Assembly: GCA_018268595.1 (NCBI GenBank)
Contig: JAFDWH010000014.1
Location: 186,001-250,000, forward strand
Source: Actinomycetota bacterium
Lineage (GTDB): Bacteria > Actinomycetota > Thermoleophilia > Solirubrobacterales > Solirubrobacteraceae
Reading direction: 5' to 3'
DNA length: 64,000 bases
Both the position numbers and the translations under genes were made by a program. The notes beneath the pieces are model-generated. The model was not told the origin of the DNA. It saw only the letters and a list, made by a program, of their open reading frames with translations, and searched no databases. This document shows, in pieces, positions 1 to 8,252 of the stretch (position 1 is the first letter of the stretch; every line of letters starts with the position of its first letter).

Positions 1-326
1 GCGGTGATCACCATGAACGCGCCTTCGAGGTCGGACGGCTCGTAGGGCCGTGCTTGCCACGCGATCGAGCCCTCGTCTGACAGGCCCCGCAGCTGCGGAT
101 GCAGCTCCGGCGCGACGACCGTCACGTCGCCGTCGCAGGCGAGCAGGCCCTCGACCTTCTCCAAGCCGACGTCGCCGCCGCCGACGACGAGGCAGCGCCG
201 CCCCTTCAGCTTCAGGCAGGCGACGTAGAAGGGCGTCTCGAGCATGTCCCGCACGCACGACTGGTCGCAGATCCCCTTGCGGAGCTGACAGACGCACTCC
301 TTGCCGCTGTAGGCCTGGGCGGGCAT
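1..326 (-). CDS. Precorrin-2 dehydrogenase/sirohydrochlorin ferrochelatase, N-terminal part (cut by window edge)
   Basis: The first 108 residues match the Met8p/CysG-N type enzyme that oxidises precorrin-2 with NAD and inserts iron to make siroheme, the cofactor of sulfite and nitrite reductases. The Rossmann glycine motif [15 protein letters not shown] lies at residues 47-61 and is followed by a typical VTVVAPE strand. The protein continues beyond base 1. Unusually, about 30 residues precede the Rossmann fold and hold four cysteines (C11, C13, C20, C24). The ATG at 326 has no Shine-Dalgarno sequence but has TACCCT seven bases upstream, so it is probably translated from a leaderless mRNA. The family call is strong; the extension's role is unknown. 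Confidence 0.85.
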   Translation of the reverse strand, partial: MPAQAYSGKECVCQLRKGICDQSCVRDMLETPFYVACLKLKGRRCLVVGGGDVGLEKVEGLLACDGDVTVVAPELHPQLRGLSDEGSIAWQARPYEPSDLEGAFMVIT

Positions 327-387
327 CGGCTTGAGGGTATCGCGAGGCTGCGGGGTGGCGGCGTGCTGCCCGGCTACCCTGGGTCGC
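327..387. promoter_or_regulatory. Divergent leaderless promoters
   Basis: Both flanking genes have the same -10-like hexamer TACCCT exactly seven bases before their ATG: 334-339 on the minus strand for the siroheme gene and 375-380 on the plus strand for the MpaB-like gene. No ribosome binding site is visible for either, so both transcripts probably begin at the A of the start codon. Confidence 0.55.
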
Positions 388-1212
388 ATGGGGAACGTCG
401 AGGGGGTCTACCCGAACGACGCGGTCATCCGCCGCCTCTACCGCGAGCACGTGATGATGCTCGCCGGCCCGCGCGCGCTGCTGATGCAGGCCGCGCACCC
501 GGTCGCGTGGGCCGGCTTCTACGCCCAGACCACCTCGAAGGACGAGCCGTACGAGCGGCTGCACCGCACCGCGCAGATCGTCGAGCTGGTCACGTACGGC
601 CCGCGTAGAGAGGCCGAGCGCGCCACGCGCCGCGTGCGCGCGATGCACGGGAAGGTGCGCGGCGAGCTGCACGAGGCCGCCGGCAACTTCCCGGCCGGCA
701 CGCCATACGCGGCCGACGACCCCGAGCTGCTGCTGTGGATCCTCGCCACGCTCGTCGACTCCGGCATGACCGTCTACCAGCGCTACGTCTGTCGGCTGAC
801 GCTGGACGAGCGTGAGTCGCTGTGGCAGGAGTACCGCGTCTTCGGTCGCCTGTTCGGCCTGCCCGACACGGCGATGCCCGCCACCTACGAGGACTTCCGC
901 CGCTACCTGCGGCGCATGCTCGACGGCGACGAGTTGTTCGTGACCGAGGAGGCGCGCACGACCGCGCGGCAGATCGTGATGCGCCCGCCCGTGCCGCTCG
1001 CGGCGCGTCCGCTGCTCGAGCTGGCGAACTTCGTGACCGTCGGGCTGCTGCCGCCGCGCATCCGCCGCATGTACGGCTTCTCGTGGGACCCGGCGCGCGG
1101 GCTGGCGCTGTTCGGCCACACCGAGTACGCGCGGCGCGTGCTCGTGCCGTTGCTGCCGGGACGGCTGCGCTACGCCAACCGCGCGCAACTGACCGCCCGC
1201 GCCGCCGCCTGA
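388..1212 (+). CDS. Oxygenase MpaB/DUF2236 family protein
   Basis: A 274-residue protein of the DUF2236 (MpaB/latex-clearing-protein-like) family, heme-associated oxygenases of which most bacterial members have no defined substrate. The family pattern is visible at the N-terminus: a short arm, [20 protein letters not shown], and then the HRTA and TVYQRYV helical segments. The protein is mostly alpha-helical, with no signal peptide or membrane segment. An in-frame extension to 331 exists, but the ATG at 388 fits the family start and follows a -10-like TACCCT. Function beyond the family is not inferable; there is no operon partner. Confidence 0.8.
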   Translation: MGNVEGVYPNDAVIRRLYREHVMMLAGPRALLMQAAHPVAWAGFYAQTTSKDEPYERLHRTAQIVELVTYGPRREAERATRRVRAMHGKVRGELHEAAGNFPAGTPYAADDPELLLWILATLVDSGMTVYQRYVCRLTLDERESLWQEYRVFGRLFGLPDTAMPATYEDFRRYLRRMLDGDELFVTEEARTTARQIVMRPPVPLAARPLLELANFVTVGLLPPRIRRMYGFSWDPARGLALFGHTEYARRVLVPLLPGRLRYANRAQLTARAAA

Positions 1213-1286
1213 GCGCACGCCGTTCCGTAGTCGCCGCGGAGCGCGATGCGCGAACCACACGGTGATTGAGGTGCCGGCTTCAGGCG

Positions 1287-1292
1287 TACGCT
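1287..1292 (+). promoter_or_regulatory. -10-like hexamer, leaderless start
   Basis: TACGCT ends seven bases before the ATG at 1300, and no Shine-Dalgarno sequence is present in between. Confidence 0.4.
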
Positions 1293-1299
1293 GGCGTTC

Positions 1300-1824
1300 A
1301 TGTCACCGTTCACCGCACTGCTGAGCGACGCCGTCAACGGCGCGCTCGCGCTGCCGTCGATCCCGCTCCAACTCGCGCGCATCGCCGAGGCGACCGACGC
1401 GCTGCCCGAGCTGCGTCGCGAGATGGCGCGCGTGGCCAAGGCCACCGACACGCTGCCGGGCATCCGTCACGACATGGCGCGCGTCGCCGAGGCGACGGAA
1501 GTGCTCCCTGCGGTGCTGGCGGCGCTCGAGAAGGTCGCCGAGCAAACCGCGGTGTTGAGCGACATCGACGAGCACACGACGCACATCGAGCGGATGCTCC
1601 CCGCGCTGGTGGAGCTCGAGCGCTCGCTGCCGGAGCTGACGCCCGCGATCGCGAGATTGACGGAGCCGATCGAGCGTCTGCTGCTCGTGCTCGACCACCT
1701 CGACGGGACGATGAACACGCTCGTGCACGTCGTCGAGCCGCTCCAGGGCCCCGCCGAGCGCTTCGGCCGCCTCGCCGGCCGCTTCCCCCGACGCTCCGGC
1801 AACGGCAGAGCGACCGGAGGCTAG
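1300..1824 (+). CDS. Helical 17-residue-repeat protein, unknown function
   Basis: A 174-residue protein I cannot assign to a characterised family. Residues 26-93 are four tandem 17-residue units (consensus ARVAEATDxLPxIRxxM), followed by further amphipathic helices and a C-terminal PLQGPAERFGRLAGRFPRR stretch. Short phasin-like or envelope-associated actinobacterial proteins end in a similar way, but that is only a resemblance. The composition predicts a long amphipathic alpha-solenoid or coiled coil able to coat a surface (membrane, granule or polymer). It has no transmembrane segment or signal peptide. It converges on rarA with a 4-base overlap of the stop codons. Codon use is like its neighbours, so it is a real gene. 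Confidence 0.75.
   Translation: MSPFTALLSDAVNGALALPSIPLQLARIAEATDALPELRREMARVAKATDTLPGIRHDMARVAEATEVLPAVLAALEKVAEQTAVLSDIDEHTTHIERMLPALVELERSLPELTPAIARLTEPIERLLLVLDHLDGTMNTLVHVVEPLQGPAERFGRLAGRFPRRSGNGRATGG
1375..1578 (+). repeat. Four in-frame 51-base repeats (17 aa each)
   Basis: Residues 26-42, 43-59, 60-76 and 77-93 of the helical protein align without gaps. Positions 3 (I/V), 4 (A), 7 (T), 10 (L) and 11 (P, or S in unit 4) are conserved. Unit 4 is the most diverged. Confidence 0.75.
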
Positions 1825-3128
1825 GGCTCCCGCCCGCGCGCTCTCCGGATCTCGGCGAGCCGCGCGGCCAGCGCCGCCTCCTGCGCGTCCGGCGCGTAGA
1901 AGCGCTCGCCGACCGCGCCCGGCGGCGCGACCTCCTGCTCGCCGAGGTGGCCCGGATGACCGTGCGGCGAGTCGTAGCCGTGCCCGCGCCCGCCGGAGCG
2001 CAGCTGCGCCGGCGGCGGCTCGGCGCCCCGCTCGCGCACGAAGCCGCGCGCGGCGCCGATCGCGCGCTTGGCGGCGTCCGACTTGGGCGCGAGCGACAGG
2101 TAGATGGCGGCCTGCGCCAGCGGGAACTGCGCCTCGGGCAGCCCTACGCGGTCGACGGCGGCCGCGGCTGCGGTCGCCACCGACAGCGCCTGTGGGTCGG
2201 CGTTGCCGACGTCCTCGCTCGCGAGGATCACCATCCGCCGCGCGATGAAGCGCGGGTCCTCGCCGCCCTCCAGCATCACCGCGAGGTAGTAGAGCGAGGC
2301 GTCCGGGTCGGACGCGCGCGTCGCCTTGATCCAGGCCGAGATCGTGTCGTAGTGGCGATCGTCGGCGCGGTCGTAGTGAAGGATCCGCCGCTGCAGCGCG
2401 TCCTCCGCGTGCGCCTGCGTGACGACGCCTTCGGGCGCGGTTCTGCACGCCAGCTCCAAGGCCGCCAGCGCGGTGCGCGCGTCGCCCCCGGCGCGCGCCG
2501 CCAGCAGCTCGAGCGCGTCGTCCTCCACGCGCACGTCGCTGCACTCGCCGCGCTCCAGCGCGCGCCGCAGCAGCGTGCGCACGTGCGCCTCCGTCAGCTC
2601 CGCCAGCTCGTACTGGCGCGTGCGCGACAGCAGCGCCCCGTTGACCTCGAACGACGGGTTCTCGGTCGTGGCGCCGATCAGCGTCACGAGCCCGTCCTCG
2701 ACGGCCGGCAGCAGCGCATCCTGCTGGGCCTTGTTGAAGCGGTGGATCTCGTCGAGGAAGAAGATCGTCCCGCGCCCGTCGCGGCGGCGTTGCTCGGCGC
2801 GTCTCAGCACCTCCCGCACCTCGGGTCTGCCGGCTTGGACGGCGCTCAGCTCCTCGAACGCCGCGTCGGCGCTCGCGGCGACGATCCGTGCGAGCGTCGT
2901 CTTCCCCGACCCCGGCGGCCCGTGCAGGATCATCGAGTGCGGCCGGCCCTGCTCGATCGCGGTGCGCAGCGCCGACCCCGCGGCCAGCAGGTGCTCCTGC
3001 CCCACGAAATCGTCGAGCGACCGCGGACGCATGCGCGCGGCGAGCGGCGCATCGGCCGGCGCGGTCGCGTCCGGTCGAGTCGCGTCGGCGGGGTCGAACA
3101 GGGAGTCCACAACCCAAGTCTGCCGCAC
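1821..3128 (-). CDS. rarA: Replication-associated recombination protein RarA (MgsA), AAA+ ATPase
   Basis: A clamp-loader-like AAA+ ATPase that acts at stalled replication forks. It shows MRPRSLDDFVGQEHLL, Walker A GPPGSGKT at residues 70-77, Walker B IFFLDEIHRFNKAQQD, sensor 1 GATTENPSFEVN and a C-terminal oligomerisation region with SAWIKATRASDPDASLYYL, all RarA hallmarks. At 435 residues it is the usual length. The listed start is a GTG at 3128; a second GTG at 3110 (VDSLFDPAD) is closer to many family starts. It is transcribed alone, convergent with the repeat protein and divergent from the M20 peptidase. Confidence 0.95.
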   Translation of the reverse strand: MRQTWVVDSLFDPADATRPDATAPADAPLAARMRPRSLDDFVGQEHLLAAGSALRTAIEQGRPHSMILHGPPGSGKTTLARIVAASADAAFEELSAVQAGRPEVREVLRRAEQRRRDGRGTIFFLDEIHRFNKAQQDALLPAVEDGLVTLIGATTENPSFEVNGALLSRTRQYELAELTEAHVRTLLRRALERGECSDVRVEDDALELLAARAGGDARTALAALELACRTAPEGVVTQAHAEDALQRRILHYDRADDRHYDTISAWIKATRASDPDASLYYLAVMLEGGEDPRFIARRMVILASEDVGNADPQALSVATAAAAAVDRVGLPEAQFPLAQAAIYLSLAPKSDAAKRAIGAARGFVRERGAEPPPAQLRSGGRGHGYDSPHGHPGHLGEQEVAPPGAVGERFYAPDAQEAALAARLAEIRRARGREP

Positions 3129-3160
3129 AGGTCGGCAGGTTCCGTAGCATCAGCTCGCCG

Positions 3161-4474
3161 ATGAGCCACGAACTCCAGACCGCCACCACCGAGCTGCTGC
3201 AGCGGCTGATCCGCTTCGACACGGTCAACCCGCCAGGCAATGAGCGCCTGCTGCAGGAGTACCTGCTCGGAGAGCTGACGAGCGCCAGCTTCGACTGCGA
3301 GCTGCTCGGCGCCGAGCCGCAGCGGCCGAACCTGCTCGCGCGGCTGCGGGGCGCGCAGGACGGCCCCACGCTCTGCCTGCTGGGCCACGTCGACACCGTC
3401 CTCGCCCACCCGGCGGAGTGGACGCACGAGCCGTGGTCCGGCGACGTCGCCGACGGCTTCGTGTGGGGACGCGGCGCGCTCGACATGAAGTCGCAGGTCG
3501 CGGCCGAGATCGCCGCCGCGCTCGCACTCGCGCGCTCAGGCTGGCGCCCGACGCGCGGCGAGCTGCTGATCTGCGCGGTCGTCGACGAGGAGACCGGCGG
3601 CGCGCTCGGCGCGCAGTGGATCACCGAGACGCATCCGGACAAGGTGCGCTGCGACTACCTGATCAACGAGGGCGGCGGTCCCTTCTTCGAGTACGACGGC
3701 GCGCGCCGCTACGGCGTCTGCTGCGCCGAGAAGGGCGTCTTCCGCTTCAAGCTGATCACCGACGGCGTCGCCGGCCACGCGTCGCTGCCGAAGATGGGCG
3801 ACAACGCGCTGCTGAAGCTCGGACCGCTGCTCGAGCGGCTCGGCGCGCGGCAGCCGTCCTACGCGATCACCGACGTGCCGGCGGCGTTCCTGCGCGGGCT
3901 CGGCGAGGACCCGGCCGACCCGGCCGGCGCGGTGCGGCGCCTCGCCGCGGCCGACCCGCGCCTCGCGACGATGTTCGAGCCGATGCTCGGCGTCACCTTC
4001 ACGCCGACGCGCGCGGCCGCCTCCGAGAAGGTCAACGTGATCCCCAGCCGCGCCGAGCTGCACGTCGACTGCCGCGTCCCGCCCGGACTCGGCGAGGACG
4101 AGGTGCGCCGCGCGATCGCGGAGGTCCTCGGGGCGGGCGGGGACGGGGACGGCTTCCGCGTCGAGTTCACCGAGCAGGTCGTCGGCAACGGCTCGCCGCT
4201 CGACTCGCCGCTGCGCGAGGCGATCGACGGCTGGATCGCCGAGCACGACCCCGGCGCCGTGACCGTGCCGGTGATCCTGCCCGGCTTCACCGACTCGCGC
4301 TGGTTCCGCAAGACGTTCCCGGACTGCGTCGCCTACGGCTTCTTCCCGCACCGCCACCAGTCGCTGCTGGAGGCCGCGCCGCTCGTGCACGGCGCCGACG
4401 AGCGCGTCGACGTGCGCGACCTCGGCTACGCCGCGCGTTTCTACGCGGACGTGGCGCGCACGCTGCTCGGTTGA
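3161..4474 (+). CDS. M20 family metallopeptidase (ArgE/DapE-like)
   Basis: A 437-residue cytosolic M20/M25/M40 zinc amidohydrolase that would cleave an N-acyl or peptide bond of a small substrate. Visible metal ligands are H in LLGHVDTV, D in GRGALDMKSQ, the DEETGG glutamate pair and a distal H in FFPHRHQS. A dimerisation lid lies between the two catalytic halves. There is no signal peptide. The ATG at 3161 is chosen because the protein then begins with the family-typical ELLQRLIRFDTVNPPGNE; the longer frame upstream lies antisense to rarA. TAGCAT lies ten bases before the start. The exact substrate cannot be read from the sequence. Confidence 0.88.
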   Translation: MSHELQTATTELLQRLIRFDTVNPPGNERLLQEYLLGELTSASFDCELLGAEPQRPNLLARLRGAQDGPTLCLLGHVDTVLAHPAEWTHEPWSGDVADGFVWGRGALDMKSQVAAEIAAALALARSGWRPTRGELLICAVVDEETGGALGAQWITETHPDKVRCDYLINEGGGPFFEYDGARRYGVCCAEKGVFRFKLITDGVAGHASLPKMGDNALLKLGPLLERLGARQPSYAITDVPAAFLRGLGEDPADPAGAVRRLAAADPRLATMFEPMLGVTFTPTRAAASEKVNVIPSRAELHVDCRVPPGLGEDEVRRAIAEVLGAGGDGDGFRVEFTEQVVGNGSPLDSPLREAIDGWIAEHDPGAVTVPVILPGFTDSRWFRKTFPDCVAYGFFPHRHQSLLEAAPLVHGADERVDVRDLGYAARFYADVARTLLG

Positions 4475-4505
4475 GGCGCGCGGCCGAGCTGCCGATGAGG
4501 ACCTC

Positions 4506-6017
4506 GTGAGCGTCCTCGCGTCATTCCTCGGCTCCTACGACTTCTCGTCCTGGGCGCAGACGTGGCTGCCCATCATCTTCATGGGCCTGCTCGTGCTCGC
4601 CCTGTTCGCGGCGCTGCGCCACATGCCGCGCACGAAGCCCCAGCAGATCAAGCCGGACCGGTCGCCGCAGATCGCCTGGGACGAGATCGCCGGCGCCGAC
4701 GAGGCGAAAGAGGAGCTGCAAGAGGTCGTCGAGTTCCTGCGCGACCCCAAGCGCTTCAAGCAGCTCGGGGCGACGGTCCCGAAGGGCATCCTGCTGCACG
4801 GTCCGCCCGGCACCGGCAAGACGCTGCTCGCGAAGGCGGTCGCGCACGAGTCGGGCGCGAACTTCTTCGCCCAGTCGGCCGCCTCATTCGTCGAGATGTT
4901 CGCGGGCCTCGGCGCGGCGCGCATCCGGCGCCTCTTCAAGATCGCGCGCCAGAAGGCGCCGGCGATCGTCTTCATCGACGAGCTGGACGCGGTCGGTGGC
5001 CGCCGCGGCGCTGACATCAGCGGCGAGAAGGACCAGACGCTCAATCAGCTGCTGGTCGAGCTGGACGGGTTCGATGCCCGCAGAGAGGTCGTCGTCATCG
5101 CCGCCTCGAACCTGCTGGAGAAGCTCGATCCGGCACTGCTGCGCCCCGGCCGCTTCGACCGCCAGATCTTCGTCGCGCCGCCCGACCGCCGCGGGCGGGA
5201 GCGGATCCTCGGCGTTCACACGCGCGGCAAGCCGCTTGCGCCGAGCGTCGACCTCGAGGTGATCGCGCGTCAGACGAGTGGCCTCGCCGGCGCCGACCTC
5301 GCGAACATCTGCAACGAGGCGGCCATCTTCGCCGCGCGCCGCCACGCCGACCTGATCACCTCAGCTGACTTCGACGCCGCGCTCGAGCGCGTCGTCGCGG
5401 GCATGCAGGCGCGCCGCGCGCTCGGCGAGCGCGAGAAACGGATCGTCGCCTACCACGAGGCCGGCCACGCGCTGTGCGCGGAGCTGCTGCCGTCCGTCGA
5501 CCGCGTCCACCGCATCTCGATTGTGCCGCGCGGCCGCGCGCTCGGCTACACGCTCAACCTGCCCGAGGAGGATCGCTACCTCAAGACGCGCGAGGAGCTG
5601 ATCGACCGCATGACGATGCTGCTCGGCGGTCGCGCGGCGGAGCAGCTCGTGTTCGGCTCCGTCACGACCGGCGCGGCCGGCGACTACGAGGCGGTCACCG
5701 TGCTCGCCGCCGCGATGATCGACGAGTACGCGATGGGCACGCGCGTGAAGCTGCAGCGGACCGGCGGCCCCGTCGCCTCCGCCGAGGCGACGCTGCGGCT
5801 GCGCGACGAGGAGCAGCACGAGCTGGCGGACGGCGCCTATCGCTGTGCGCTCGCGCTGCTCGGCGAGCACCGCCGCTGGCTCGACGCGCTCGCCGAGGCG
5901 CTGCTCGAGTCCGAGGTGCTCGAGCGCGCCGACGTGGACCGCCTGCTGGAGGACCTGCCGCGCTCGGCAGGCGCATCGCGCGGCGGCCAGCTCGGCGTCG
6001 CGGCCTCGCGCGACTGA
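4506..6017 (+). CDS. FtsH-like membrane AAA+ zinc metalloprotease, short N-terminus
   Basis: An FtsH-family protease of 503 residues. One transmembrane helix (about 19-37) is followed directly by the AAA+ domain: Walker A GPPGTGKT at 99-106, Walker B IVFIDELDAVGG, and the second region of homology with LRPGRFDRQI. The peptidase domain has HEAGH at 317-321 and the third-ligand segment TGAAGDYEAVT. Classical FtsH has two membrane helices around a periplasmic domain of about 70 residues and is over 600 residues long; both the first helix with its periplasmic domain and the long C-tail are missing here. All catalytic residues are present, so it should be active, possibly as a second, specialised FtsH. 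The start is GTG. Confidence 0.9.
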   Translation: MSVLASFLGSYDFSSWAQTWLPIIFMGLLVLALFAALRHMPRTKPQQIKPDRSPQIAWDEIAGADEAKEELQEVVEFLRDPKRFKQLGATVPKGILLHGPPGTGKTLLAKAVAHESGANFFAQSAASFVEMFAGLGAARIRRLFKIARQKAPAIVFIDELDAVGGRRGADISGEKDQTLNQLLVELDGFDARREVVVIAASNLLEKLDPALLRPGRFDRQIFVAPPDRRGRERILGVHTRGKPLAPSVDLEVIARQTSGLAGADLANICNEAAIFAARRHADLITSADFDAALERVVAGMQARRALGEREKRIVAYHEAGHALCAELLPSVDRVHRISIVPRGRALGYTLNLPEEDRYLKTREELIDRMTMLLGGRAAEQLVFGSVTTGAAGDYEAVTVLAAAMIDEYAMGTRVKLQRTGGPVASAEATLRLRDEEQHELADGAYRCALALLGEHRRWLDALAEALLESEVLERADVDRLLEDLPRSAGASRGGQLGVAASRD

Positions 6018-6018
6018 C

Positions 6019-6024
6019 TATCCT
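6019..6024 (+). promoter_or_regulatory. -10-like TATCCT, leaderless start
   Basis: TATCCT lies seven bases before the GTG of the epimerase gene and just after the FtsH stop codon. This suggests an independent leaderless transcript rather than simple read-through. Confidence 0.4.
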
Positions 6025-6031
6025 CCGGCCC

Positions 6032-6442
6032 GTGCTGGGACGCATCGACCACATCGGCGTCGCCGTCGAGGACCTCGACACCGCTCTGAAGCTGTATGCC
6101 GACGTCCTGAAGATGCCGGTCGTGCACCGCGAGACGGTGACCGAGCAGGGCGTCGAGGCGGTCCTGCTCGACGTCGGCGAGAGCCATGTCGAGCTGCTCG
6201 CGCCGCTCGGCCCCGACACGCCGGTCGGCAAGTTCCTCGCGAAGAAGGGCCCCGGCCTGCACCACGTCGCCTATCAGGTGAGCGACATCGAGGCGACGCT
6301 CGCCGCACTGAAGGCGGCCGGCACGCGCCTGATTGACGAGACGCCGCGGATCGGGATCCGCAACTCGCGCGTCGCGTTCGTGCATCCGGCGTCGACCGGC
6401 GGCGTGCTGACCGAGATCGTGCAACCCGCGGAGGACCACTAG
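6032..6442 (+). CDS. mce: Methylmalonyl-CoA epimerase
   Basis: A 136-residue vicinal-oxygen-chelate (glyoxalase fold) protein that interconverts (S)- and (R)-methylmalonyl-CoA in propionyl-CoA catabolism. It shows IDHIGVAVEDLDTALKLY at the N-terminus, ESHVELLAP, the metal-ligand segment GPGLHHVAYQV and a C-terminal GVLTEIVQP glutamate. The length equals the family norm. The GTG at 6032 is used because IDHIGVAV is the canonical N-terminus. Its stop codon abuts the ATG of the next small gene, so they are cotranscribed. The mutase and propionyl-CoA carboxylase genes are not in this window. Confidence 0.9.
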   Translation: MLGRIDHIGVAVEDLDTALKLYADVLKMPVVHRETVTEQGVEAVLLDVGESHVELLAPLGPDTPVGKFLAKKGPGLHHVAYQVSDIEATLAALKAAGTRLIDETPRIGIRNSRVAFVHPASTGGVLTEIVQPAEDH

Positions 6443-6670
6443 ATGGCCGAGGTCAGGCAGCGCATCACGATCGGCTTCCACGGCCAGACGGTCGCCGCGC
6501 GCGTCGGCGACGAGCAGCTCGCCGCCTTCCGGCGGGCGCTCGAGGAGAGCAAGGGCACGGCCGACTGGTACGAGCTGCAGGCCGAGGACGGCACGATCTC
6601 GCTCGACCTCGCGAAGGTCGTGTTCGTGCAGGTCGACGCCGCCGAGCAGCGCGTCGGCTTCGGCGCTTGA
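6443..6670 (+). CDS. Small conserved hypothetical protein (75 aa)
   Basis: A 75-residue protein with an alternating beta-alpha-beta pattern (RITIGFHGQTVAARV, helical AFRRALEESKG, TISLDLAKVVFVQVD). It somewhat resembles the small DUF3107-type actinobacterial proteins, especially in the C-terminal strand, but I cannot confirm the family. The ATG immediately follows the epimerase stop codon, and its own stop overlaps the TTG start of the PAP2 gene. It therefore sits in a tightly coupled operon from mce to ychF. No catalytic motif is visible. Confidence 0.7.
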   Translation: MAEVRQRITIGFHGQTVAARVGDEQLAAFRRALEESKGTADWYELQAEDGTISLDLAKVVFVQVDAAEQRVGFGA

Positions 6671-7176
6671 ACCGCTTGATCGGCCGGCTCGCCGCGCTGG
6701 ACGTCGCCGGCCTGCGCCTCGCGCGGACCGTCGCGCACACGCCGCGCGCCGAGCGCGCGGTCCGCGCCTACTCGACGCTCGGCCAGCACGGCGCGCTGTG
6801 GCTCGCGCTCGGCGCCGCCGGCGCGGCGCTCGACGGCGGGCGCGGCGCGCGCTGGCGCCGCGCGACGCTCGCCGTCGCCGCGGCCTACGGCGCCAACCAG
6901 GCGGTCAAGCTCGCCGTCAGGCGCCGGCGGCCTCGGCTCGCCGGCCTGCCGCCGCTGATCGGCACGCCGACGCAGCTCTCCTTCCCCAGCGCGCACGCCG
7001 CCACCTCGGCCGCCGCCGTGCACGCCTTCCGCCACCTGCTGCCGCGCGGGCCGCTGCGCGCGGCGGCGGTCGCGATGACGTGGTCGCGGCTGTACCTCGG
7101 CGTCCACTACCCGTCGGATATCGTCGCCGGCGTGGCGCTCGGGGCGGCGATCGGACGGATCGGGGACGACCGGTGA
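6667..7176 (+). CDS. PAP2-family membrane phosphatase
   Basis: A 169-residue integral membrane phosphatase of the PAP2/undecaprenyl-diphosphatase superfamily. All three signature blocks are present: KLAVRRRRPRL (the K-x6-RP block), FPSAHA, and SRLYLGVHYPSDIVAG with the catalytic histidine and aspartate. The hydrophobic stretches allow about four membrane helices. Likely substrates are lipid phosphates such as phosphatidate or polyprenyl pyrophosphate. The TTG start overlaps the preceding stop codon as TTGA, and its own stop overlaps the ychF start as GTGA, indicating translational coupling. Confidence 0.88.
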   Translation: MNRLIGRLAALDVAGLRLARTVAHTPRAERAVRAYSTLGQHGALWLALGAAGAALDGGRGARWRRATLAVAAAYGANQAVKLAVRRRRPRLAGLPPLIGTPTQLSFPSAHAATSAAAVHAFRHLLPRGPLRAAAVAMTWSRLYLGVHYPSDIVAGVALGAAIGRIGDDR

Positions 7177-8252
7177 AGGTCGGCATCGTCGGCATGCCGA
7201 ACGCCGGCAAGTCCTCGCTGTTCAACGCGCTCACGCGCGCGGGCGCGGAGGCCGCCAACTACCCGTTCACGACGATCGAGCCGAACGTCGCGATCGTGCC
7301 GGTCGCCGACGAGCGGCTGGAGCGGCTCGCGGCGACGCTGAGAGCGAGCGAGGTCGTGCACGACACGATCGCCTTCCACGACATCGCCGGCCTCGTGAGA
7401 GGCGCGTCGGAGGGCGAGGGGCTCGGCAACAAGTTCCTCGCGAACATCCGCGAGACGGACGCGATCGTGCACGTCGTGCGCGCGCACGGCGACGAGAACG
7501 TCGTGCATCCCGAGGGCCGCGTCGACCCGCGCGCCGACATCGACACGATCGAGACCGAGCTGACCTACGCCGACCTGGAGCAGGCCGAGCGGCGCCTGGA
7601 GCGCGTGACGAAGGCGGCGCGCGGCGGCGACAAGGCCGCGAGAGCGGAGCAGGCGTGGCTGGAGGAGCTGGTCGCCGCGTTGCAGGAAGGGCGCCCGGCG
7701 CGGACCGTGCCGCCGCCGGAGGACGCGCCGAACGCGTTGCGCGACCTGCAGCCGCTGACCGCCAAGCCGGTGCTGTTCGTCGCCAACGTCGACGAGGGCT
7801 CCGACGACGTGCCGGCGGAGGTCGCCGCGCACGCGGACGCGCACGGGGCGCGCGCCGTGGCGGTCTCCTCGCGCATCGAGGCCGAGCTGAGCGAGCTGGA
7901 CGACGAGGAGGCGGCGGTCATGCGGGCCGAGCTGGGCATCGCGGAGAGCGGTCTCCAGCGCGTCGTGCGCGGCGCGTTCGCGCTGCTCGACCTGATCGCC
8001 TTCTTCACCGCCGGCGAGGGCAAGCCGGCGCAGTCGTGGCACCTGCGCAGAGGGCTGACCGCCTGGCACGCCGCCGGGCAGATCCACTCGGACATCCAGC
8101 GAGGCTTCGTGCGCGCCGAGGTGATCGGCTGCGACGAGCTGGTCGACGCCGGCGGCTACGGCGCCGCGCGCGAGCGCGGCACGCTGCGGCTCGAGGGGCG
8201 CGACTACGTGATGCGGGACGGCGACGTGCTGACCGTCAAGTTCACGCCGTAG
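7173..8252 (+). CDS. ychF: Ribosome-binding ATPase YchF (Obg family)
   Basis: A 359-residue YchF/OLA1-type P-loop protein that binds the 50S subunit and hydrolyses ATP. The P-loop GMPNAGKS is at residues 7-14, followed by NYPFTTIEPN, HDIAGLVRGASEGEGLGNKFL (the G3 region, quoted here in part) and a C-terminal TGS domain with LIAFFTAGEGKPAQSW. The length is typical. The start is a GTG at 7173 overlapping the PAP2 stop. It is the last gene of the mce-ychF run and converges on the flavin reductase with an 11-base overlap. Confidence 0.95.
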   Translation: MKVGIVGMPNAGKSSLFNALTRAGAEAANYPFTTIEPNVAIVPVADERLERLAATLRASEVVHDTIAFHDIAGLVRGASEGEGLGNKFLANIRETDAIVHVVRAHGDENVVHPEGRVDPRADIDTIETELTYADLEQAERRLERVTKAARGGDKAARAEQAWLEELVAALQEGRPARTVPPPEDAPNALRDLQPLTAKPVLFVANVDEGSDDVPAEVAAHADAHGARAVAVSSRIEAELSELDDEEAAVMRAELGIAESGLQRVVRGAFALLDLIAFFTAGEGKPAQSWHLRRGLTAWHAAGQIHSDIQRGFVRAEVIGCDELVDAGGYGAARERGTLRLEGRDYVMRDGDVLTVKFTP

